Assembly (NCBI RefSeq): GCF_027482425.1
Contig: NZ_JAIXWA010000043.1
Location: 1-38,975 of the forward strand
DNA: 38,975 nt
DNA from: Flavobacterium sp.
GTDB lineage: Bacteria; Bacteroidota; Bacteroidia; Flavobacteriales; Flavobacteriaceae
Direction of reading: 5' to 3'
Shown here piece after piece: positions 34,271 through 38,975 of this stretch (within the stretch, counting starts at the first letter, position 1; each line of letters starts with the position of its first letter). A program made the translations under genes and the position numbers. The notes beneath the pieces were generated by a model. The model saw only the letters and a program-made list of their open reading frames with translations, did no database searches and was not told the origin of the DNA.

Positions 34271-35310
34271 TAGTCTTCTTCTATCGTATGCGACTTTGAA
34301 TAGGTACGCCATTTGTCAATACATTCGACTAAATCTTGGGGGATTTCTGAATCAAATCGCATAAATTCATTGGTAACAGGATGCATAAATCCTAGCGTTT
34401 TGGCATGCAACGCTTGTCGGGGAAGCACTTTGAAGCAATTTTCCACAAACTGTTTGTATTTGGTAAAAGTCGTTCCTTTTAAAATGGCATTTCCGCCATA
34501 CCGTTCATCATTAAACAACGTATGCCCAATATGTTTCATGTGCACGCGTATTTGGTGCGTACGACCTGTTTCTAGCTGACAAGAGATTAAAGTTACATAC
34601 CCAAAACGTTCCAAAACACGGTAATGCGTCACCGCATGTTTTCCTATTTCAGGATCTTCAAATACAGCCATTTGCATACGATCACGAACATGACGGGCAA
34701 TATTTCCTTCAATCGTTCCGGCATCATCCACGACATTTCCCCAAACCAAGGCAACATATTCCCGTTCAGACGTTTTTTCTTCAAACTGTTTGGCCAAATG
34801 CGTCATGGCCTGTTCTGTTTTGGCCACCACCAATAATCCAGAGGTATCTTTATCAATACGATGCACCAATCCGGGACGTTCTGAACTGTTCAAAGGCAAT
34901 CGGTTGCCGTAATGATAGGCCAGAGCATTGACTAAGGTTCCTGTATAATTTCCATGCCCAGGGTGGACCACCAAGCCAGGCGGTTTATTGATTACCACCA
35001 AAGCTTCGTCTTCGTATACAATAGCGAGCGGAATCTCTTCTGGGATGATTTTATGTTCAAAAGGCGGGTGCGATAAAACAATCCGGATCACATCGTCGGG
35101 TTTGACTTTGTAATTGGATTTTACAGCCGTTTCATTGACGAGAACCTGACCGCTGTCAGCTGCATTCTGCAATTTATTTCGCGAAATATTGGGAATTTGT
35201 AACTGCAAATACTTGTCGATTCGCATCAAGCCTTGTCCTTTGGGGACTTCAAACCGAAAATGCTCAAAGAGTGCCTCTTCAGATTCACTCCAGTCTTCAT
35301 TAAAATCCAT
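34270..35310 (-). CDS. RluD-type ribosomal large subunit pseudouridine synthase
   Basis: The product has 346 residues. An S4 RNA-binding domain (GLMRIDKYLQLQIPNISRNKLQNAADSG region) is followed by the RluA/RluD catalytic domain. The catalytic Asp is in HRIDKDTSGLLVVAK. VINKPPGLVVHPGHGN and the C-terminal LETGRTHQIRVHMKHIGHTLFNDERYGG are family hallmarks. Likely target is 23S rRNA uridines around 1911-1917, by analogy with RluD. It overlaps the upstream PASTA gene by 11 bp, so the two are translated from one mRNA. Confidence 0.94.
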   Translation of the reverse strand: MDFNEDWSESEEALFEHFRFEVPKGQGLMRIDKYLQLQIPNISRNKLQNAADSGQVLVNETAVKSNYKVKPDDVIRIVLSHPPFEHKIIPEEIPLAIVYEDEALVVINKPPGLVVHPGHGNYTGTLVNALAYHYGNRLPLNSSERPGLVHRIDKDTSGLLVVAKTEQAMTHLAKQFEEKTSEREYVALVWGNVVDDAGTIEGNIARHVRDRMQMAVFEDPEIGKHAVTHYRVLERFGYVTLISCQLETGRTHQIRVHMKHIGHTLFNDERYGGNAILKGTTFTKYKQFVENCFKVLPRQALHAKTLGFMHPVTNEFMRFDSEIPQDLVECIDKWRTYSKSHTIEED

Positions 35311-35923
35311 TGGAAAGTGTATCTACAGGAGTTTCAGTATCGGGTATGGAATCGTTTTCGGTTTCTTGATACACCAACTTGCCATCGCCCAAAACCAAAT
35401 CAATTTTGGAGGATTTGAGCACCTTAGTTCCCGCCTTTATCTTTTTACCATCCATCCACATTTCAAGAACCATATCTTTCCCAATGTAGGGTTTGTAGGT
35501 AATCGCGCCTTCTTGCAGACCAATCGCTTTTAAAGTAGGAACAGCTTGACGATAGGTTTTTTCAATCAAGTCGGGAACGGCAACCATCGTGTAGGTTGAG
35601 GCATTCAATTTGATGTATATGGTTCTACCGCCTTTTACTTTACTTCCCGCAGTGGGTTCTTGTTGCACAATAGTCAGCTTGGGGAAATCAGCAATATAAT
35701 CAACGGTATCGATAATTTCATAATCAAGATCGAGCTCATCGAGCTTAGCCTCGGCTTCTTCGGGCGTTAATTTACTTAAGTTAGGAACTGTAATTTCTTG
35801 TCCGTGATTTGTCACAAAGGTGATCCAATGAAAAAAGAAAAAAGCCAATACCCCAACAACCAATAAGGCTGCTCCCATTTGGGCAAAAAACACTTTACTC
35901 GTTAGATACTTTCGCAAACTCAT
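35300..35923 (-). CDS. PASTA domain-containing membrane protein
   Basis: The product has 207 residues from the ATG at 35923. One membrane helix (FFAQMGAALLVVGVLAFFFFHWITF) puts the rest in the periplasm. Two to three PASTA-like units follow: EITVPNLSKLTPEEAEAKLDELDLDYEII with KLTIVQQEPTAGSKVKGGRTIYI, then AVPDLIEKTYRQAVPTLKAIGL. There is no kinase domain. PASTA units usually bind peptidoglycan or beta-lactam-like ligands. The gene diverges from ddl and overlaps rluD. The promoter at 35939 rules out the longer frame reaching 36070. Confidence 0.9.
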   Translation of the reverse strand: MSLRKYLTSKVFFAQMGAALLVVGVLAFFFFHWITFVTNHGQEITVPNLSKLTPEEAEAKLDELDLDYEIIDTVDYIADFPKLTIVQQEPTAGSKVKGGRTIYIKLNASTYTMVAVPDLIEKTYRQAVPTLKAIGLQEGAITYKPYIGKDMVLEMWMDGKKIKAGTKVLKSSKIDLVLGDGKLVYQETENDSIPDTETPVDTLSNGF

Positions 35924-35938
35924 AGGTAACAATTTCGA

Positions 35939-35946
35939 CAAAGATA
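35939..35946 (-). promoter_or_regulatory. Putative -7 box (TATCTTTG) for the PASTA-rluD operon
   Basis: The minus strand reads TATCTTTG, 15 bp before the ATG at 35923. It is the same -7 sequence as the SRP RNA promoter. Confidence 0.5.
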
Positions 35947-35970
35947 TAATTTTTAGTGGCACTTTTATGC

Positions 35971-35978
35971 TATTTTTG
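35971..35978 (+). promoter_or_regulatory. Putative -7 box (TATTTTTG) for ddl
   Basis: TATTTTTG ends 26 bp before the ATG at 36005. It overlaps an upstream GTG in the same frame (35978), so the GTG start is excluded. Confidence 0.5.
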
Positions 35979-36004
35979 TGGGAATAGAAATTAAAATAAA
36001 CCGA

Positions 36005-36997
36005 ATGAACGTTGCAGTAGTCATGGGCGGATATTCTGATGAATCGGTAATATCGCTTCGAAGTGGTCAATTGATTTTAGCACAATTGGATCGCAACAAA
36101 TACAAGCCTTTTGAAGTCCATATCCTCCCCGAAGGATGGCATGTTTTAGTAGAAGGTGTTTCCTATCCAATGGATAAAAGTGATTTTTCGTGTGTCATCA
36201 AAGGCCAAAAAATACAATTTGAGGTAGCGGTAAATACAGTTCACGGAACGCCGGGTGAAGACGGACATTTGCAAGCGTATTGGGAATTGGTCAATGTGCC
36301 GTATACAGGTTGCAACTTTTATCAATCGGCATTGACATTCAACAAAAGAGACACTCTTTCTGTACTCTCGAAGTTTGGTATTCCCAAAGCTAAGTCAGTG
36401 TATATACGACAAGGCGATGGGATTGATGGAGCCGCTTTAGTTCAAGAATTAGGGCTGCCTTTTTTTGTCAAACCCAACCAATCAGGAAGTTCTTTGGGGG
36501 TGTCAATGGTTCAATCGTTGAGCGACTTAGAAAAGGCCTTAGCATTTGCTTTCGCAGAAGATCCCGAGATTTTGATCGAATCCTATTTAAAAGGGACAGA
36601 AGTTTCTGTGGGAGTCATGCGTTATAATGGCGAAGTGAAAGTGCTGGGCATTACAGAAATCGTTTCGCAAAATGCCTTTTTTGATTATGAAGCCAAATAC
36701 CAAGGAAAGTCGGAGGAAATCACCCCCGCACGCTTAGAGGTTGCTACCGAACAATTGGTGCGTGAAACAGCCAAAAAAGTTTATGAAGCCTTAGGCATGA
36801 CTGGTTTTTCACGAACTGATTTTATCATCATGGAAGGGATTCCACATTTTATTGAAATCAATACCAACCCCGGACTATCTCCGCAAAGCATTTTCCCGCA
36901 ACAAGCGGCATTTGCACAACTAGCCTTCAGCGATTTATTGGACAATGAAATTCAATTGGCCTTGGAACGAAAACCGATTTGGGAGAAGCTTCCTTAA
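36005..36997 (+). CDS. ddl: D-alanine--D-alanine ligase
   Basis: The product has 330 residues. It is an ATP-grasp enzyme that makes D-Ala-D-Ala for peptidoglycan in the cytoplasm. MNVAVVMGGYSDESVISLRSG is the typical start. VNTVHGTPGEDGHLQAYWELVNVPYTG matches the D-Ala site region. FFVKPNQSGSSLGVSMV is the ATP-grasp loop, and FIEINTNPGLSPQSIFPQQA holds the metal ligands Glu and Asn. It diverges from the PASTA gene; coaD follows 52 bp later behind its own promoter. Confidence 0.96.
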   Translation: MNVAVVMGGYSDESVISLRSGQLILAQLDRNKYKPFEVHILPEGWHVLVEGVSYPMDKSDFSCVIKGQKIQFEVAVNTVHGTPGEDGHLQAYWELVNVPYTGCNFYQSALTFNKRDTLSVLSKFGIPKAKSVYIRQGDGIDGAALVQELGLPFFVKPNQSGSSLGVSMVQSLSDLEKALAFAFAEDPEILIESYLKGTEVSVGVMRYNGEVKVLGITEIVSQNAFFDYEAKYQGKSEEITPARLEVATEQLVRETAKKVYEALGMTGFSRTDFIIMEGIPHFIEINTNPGLSPQSIFPQQAAFAQLAFSDLLDNEIQLALERKPIWEKLP

Positions 36998-37000
36998 CGG

Positions 37001-37029
37001 TTGTTTCTATCGTTAATTTTATACCTTTA
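37001..37029 (+). promoter_or_regulatory. Putative coaD promoter (TTG-N18-TACCTTTA)
   Basis: TTG at 37001-37003 and TACCTTTA at 37022-37029 are 18 bp apart, close to the Bacteroidota -33/-7 spacing. The ATG follows 20 bp later. Confidence 0.55.
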
Positions 37030-37049
37030 CTTGACCAAGCTTATATCAT

Positions 37050-37508
37050 ATGAAACGAGCAATTTTTCCGGGTTCCTTCGATCCTATAACCTTAGGGCAT
37101 TACGACATTATACAACGTGGGGTTTCGCTATTTGATGAAGTCATTGTGGCCATTGGCGTGAATGCCGAAAAAAAATACATGTTTAGCTTGGAAGAACGCA
37201 AACGGTTTATCGAAGAAACCTTTCAGCATGAACCCCGAGTTCGTGTTATCACTTACGAAGGCTTGACCATTGACTTGTGCAAAAAAGAGAATGCGGATTT
37301 TATTTTGAGAGGATTGCGAAATCCAGCGGACTTTGAGTTTGAAAAAGCCATTGCCCACACCAACCGAAAACTGTCTAAAATTGAAACCGTTTTCTTATTG
37401 ACGGCGTCCAAAACATCCTATATTTCTTCGAGTATTGTTCGAGATGTGTTGCGAAATGGTGGCGATTATACCGTACTCGTCCCCGATGCCGTTCGTGTGA
37501 AACCCTAA
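37050..37508 (+). CDS. coaD: Phosphopantetheine adenylyltransferase
   Basis: The product has 152 residues, typical for CoaD. The nucleotidyltransferase motif is seen in KRAIFPGSFDPITLGHYDII with the TxGH pair. RGLRNPADFEFE and SYISSSIVRDVLRNGGD are the other conserved blocks. It makes dephospho-CoA from phosphopantetheine and ATP in CoA synthesis. It is convergent with the Nudix gene, with only 4 bp between the stops and no hairpin visible. Confidence 0.97.
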   Translation: MKRAIFPGSFDPITLGHYDIIQRGVSLFDEVIVAIGVNAEKKYMFSLEERKRFIEETFQHEPRVRVITYEGLTIDLCKKENADFILRGLRNPADFEFEKAIAHTNRKLSKIETVFLLTASKTSYISSSIVRDVLRNGGDYTVLVPDAVRVKP

Positions 37509-37512
37509 ACTT

Positions 37513-38115
37513 CTATTGAGGTATCTTTATTTCCTCGAAAAGCAATTTGATGTTTTCATAAGAGTTTTGCAAAGCCTCCTGCACTTGTTCAGGATTGAGC
37601 CATGCGACCTTTTCAATTCCTTCATTGGCTTGCGGAACAGGAACACCTTCAAAATGGGTTTTCATTTCAAACCAATGGGTAATTTTCAAACGGTATTTTC
37701 CACCTCTTTTGAAAATATGATAGGTTTTTTGAAGTTTTCGTGTAACCTTTAACGGATGAACACCCGTCTCCTCCTCGACTTCACGTAAGGCCGTTTCGTC
37801 AATAGCCTCATCGTGCTCTACGCCTCCTTTGGGTAAATCCCATTTTCCATTGCGTAAAATAAATAATACGTCTCCATTTTGATTGTAAACCAATCCACCA
37901 CCGGCTTTCTTGACAGGGATTTTGTCTTTGACTTTTTTTAAGATTTCCTTTTCATCGGGATAGTACAAATAAGCCTTCTTAATCTTATTGTTGAACATTT
38001 TTACAATAAGCTGCTCGATATCAACACTTTCCAATAAAAACAATTGGAAATCGGTTTCTTTGGCCACTTCGTTTGTTAAAAAAAGTGGCTTATCGTTCAC
38101 AAAAACTTTATACAT
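37513..38115 (-). CDS. Nudix hydrolase
   Basis: The product has 200 residues. The Nudix box is complete: GGVEHDEAIDETALREVEEETGV, with the REVEEE metal ligands. A specific N-terminal extension of about 70 residues (MYKVFVNDKPLFLTNEVAKE) precedes the fold. WDLPKGG just before the box is usual in this group. It hydrolyses a nucleoside diphosphate linked to some group; the substrate is unknown. Its start codon lies inside the pyrE -7 box, so the two divergent genes have starts only 7 bp apart. Confidence 0.93.
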   Translation of the reverse strand: MYKVFVNDKPLFLTNEVAKETDFQLFLLESVDIEQLIVKMFNNKIKKAYLYYPDEKEILKKVKDKIPVKKAGGGLVYNQNGDVLFILRNGKWDLPKGGVEHDEAIDETALREVEEETGVHPLKVTRKLQKTYHIFKRGGKYRLKITHWFEMKTHFEGVPVPQANEGIEKVAWLNPEQVQEALQNSYENIKLLFEEIKIPQ

Positions 38116-38118
38116 TTG
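38111..38118 (+). promoter_or_regulatory. Putative -7 box (TACATTTG) four bases from the pyrE start
   Basis: TACATTTG ends at 38118 and the ATG is at 38123. A normal -7 to start-site distance puts the first RNA base at or beside the A of ATG. The box also contains the start codon of the divergent Nudix gene. Confidence 0.5.
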
Positions 38119-38122
38119 TACT

Positions 38123-38773
38123 ATGATTTTTAGTAACGCAACAGCCGAGAAAACCGCCGAATTGCTCCTACAAATAAACGCAATTAAATTAAATCCATCA
38201 AATCCTTTTTTATGGGCTTCTGGGTGGCATTCTCCAATTTACTGTGACAATCGTCTAACCTTGTCATTTCCAGCGATTCGCAATTATATTCGCGATGAAT
38301 TTGTCAAACATATTGAAGCTACCTATGGCAAGCCCGATGTGATTGCAGGTGTGGCTACAGGCGCCATTGGTATTGGAATTTTGGTGGCTGAAGAAATGGG
38401 ACTGCCTTTTGTATATGTGCGTCCCGAACCTAAAAAACATGGACGCCAAAACCAAGTGGAAGGTTTTTTACAAAAAGGACAGAATGTGGTTGTGGTTGAG
38501 GATTTGATCAGTACTGGAAATAGCAGTTTACTTGCCGTGGAGGCACTTCGAGAAACAGGAGCCAATGTGAAAGGTATGGCAGCTATTTTTTCGTATGGTT
38601 TTCCCGTTGCGCAAGCCAACTTTGAAAAAGCAAAGGTTAACTTAAACACGCTCAGTGATTATGAGCATTTACTTCCGTTAGCCGTAACCAAACAATACAT
38701 AACTGAAAACGAATTAATTACTTTACACGATTGGCGTATGCATCCTGATACTTGGAATGTAGCCGTAAAATAA
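38123..38773 (+). CDS. pyrE: Orotate phosphoribosyltransferase
   Basis: The product has 216 residues. It joins orotate and PRPP to form OMP in pyrimidine synthesis. WASGWHSPIYCDNR is the orotate-site region, FVYVRPEPKKHGRQNQVEG is the flexible loop with catalytic Lys and Arg, and VVVVEDLISTGNSS is the PRPP-binding motif. The start MIFSNATAEKTAELLL matches flavobacterial homologues. The longer frame from 37988 would read through the Nudix gene and is rejected. An SRPBCC gene follows 5 bp later, so pyrE leads an operon that continues out of the window. Confidence 0.97.
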   Translation: MIFSNATAEKTAELLLQINAIKLNPSNPFLWASGWHSPIYCDNRLTLSFPAIRNYIRDEFVKHIEATYGKPDVIAGVATGAIGIGILVAEEMGLPFVYVRPEPKKHGRQNQVEGFLQKGQNVVVVEDLISTGNSSLLAVEALRETGANVKGMAAIFSYGFPVAQANFEKAKVNLNTLSDYEHLLPLAVTKQYITENELITLHDWRMHPDTWNVAVK

Positions 38774-38778
38774 AACCT

Positions 38779-38975
38779 ATGCAATTAGAAAGTACCAAAG
38801 TAACAGTTTTTAAATCAGCTGAATACCTTTTCAACGCGTTAACGGATGTCAAAAATTTTGAAAAACTGATGCCTGATAACATCGCTAAGTTTGAAGTAAC
38901 CGACGAAAACACCTTTTTGTTTGGTTTAAGTGGTATGCCTGAAATCAAATTGCGCTTGAAGGAACAAACTCCACA
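38779..38975 (+). CDS. SRPBCC family protein (partial, N-terminal part)
   Basis: The first 65 codons are present and the gene runs off the window. VTVFKSAEYLFNALTDVKNFEKLMP is the typical opening of an SRPBCC/polyketide-cyclase-like domain (strand, helix with Leu-Thr-Asp, then the FEKLMP turn). In flavobacteria a small SRPBCC gene commonly follows pyrE and precedes birA. The ligand is unknown. Confidence 0.82.
   Translation, partial: MQLESTKVTVFKSAEYLFNALTDVKNFEKLMPDNIAKFEVTDENTFLFGLSGMPEIKLRLKEQTP

Noticed and set aside
37988..38122. 45-residue N-terminal extension of PyrE
   Set aside because: It is antisense to the Nudix gene and upstream of the pyrE -7 box.

Overview
This 39 kb window comes from the chromosome of a member of the Bacteroidota, almost certainly Flavobacteriaceae. 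Several things seen in the sequence support this. Genes start behind TAnnTTTG-type -7 boxes rather than behind GGAGG ribosome sites. Several lipoprotein signals are present. One secreted nuclease carries a type IX secretion C-terminal sorting domain. The coaD/pyrE and rluD/PASTA/ddl neighbourhoods, the menaquinone genes and the AT-rich base composition are also typical of the group. There is no phage, transposase, integrase, CRISPR array or tRNA; this is mostly ordinary core chromosome.

Layout. 1-4.2 kb: tail of an unidentified gene, a SIMPL-domain protein, a rhomboid protease, a lipid A-type acyltransferase and a YbiT-like ABC-F protein. 4.5-6.6 kb: a thioredoxin-fold lipoprotein without a CxxC and a fructose-6-phosphate aldolase/transaldolase, preceded by a GC-rich intergenic element. 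6.8-10.6 kb: SDR, VOC protein, dipeptide epimerase, the SRP RNA gene (minus strand, 9116-9222), a glutamine cyclotransferase lipoprotein and a small gene killed by three in-frame stops. 10.6-21.2 kb: a minus-strand menaquinone block (menC, menA, menB, menD) interleaved with a TPR protein, a UPF0173 hydrolase, two bacterial-PH-domain membrane proteins, a beta-barrel candidate and a CvfB-type S1 protein. 21.2-25.5 kb: a decayed stretch, a GNAT acetyltransferase, small membrane proteins, a lipoprotein, a MazG-like pyrophosphohydrolase and an SRPBCC/GyrI-like fusion. 25.6-27.1 kb: an ECF sigma factor, a probable anti-sigma factor and an extracytoplasmic partner. 27.1-29.7 kb: a beta-propeller lipoprotein and an exported repeat protein interrupted by one amber codon. 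29.8-39 kb: Kup potassium transporter, RsmB-type methyltransferase, T9SS endonuclease I, RluD-type pseudouridine synthase, PASTA protein, Ddl, CoaD, Nudix hydrolase, PyrE and the start of an SRPBCC gene.

How the genes work together. menB through menC are packed with gaps of 0-39 bp (one 4-bp overlap), so they probably form one transcript; menD and cvfB lie just upstream on the same strand. menF, menE and menH are not in the window and must lie elsewhere or be replaced. The PASTA protein and Ddl are divergent and point to cell-wall synthesis. The sigma, anti-sigma and periplasmic partner genes form a compact envelope-signalling unit.

The most notable observations are the SRP RNA with a clean -33/-7 promoter, two clear cases of nonsense-mutated genes (10353-10571 and 28288-29712), a GC-rich structured intergenic element (6663-6757), a degenerate second P-loop in the ABC-F protein, and two promoters placed so close to the ATG that the mRNAs are probably leaderless (pyrE and the GNAT gene). 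I did not find a convincing wholly new multi-gene system.
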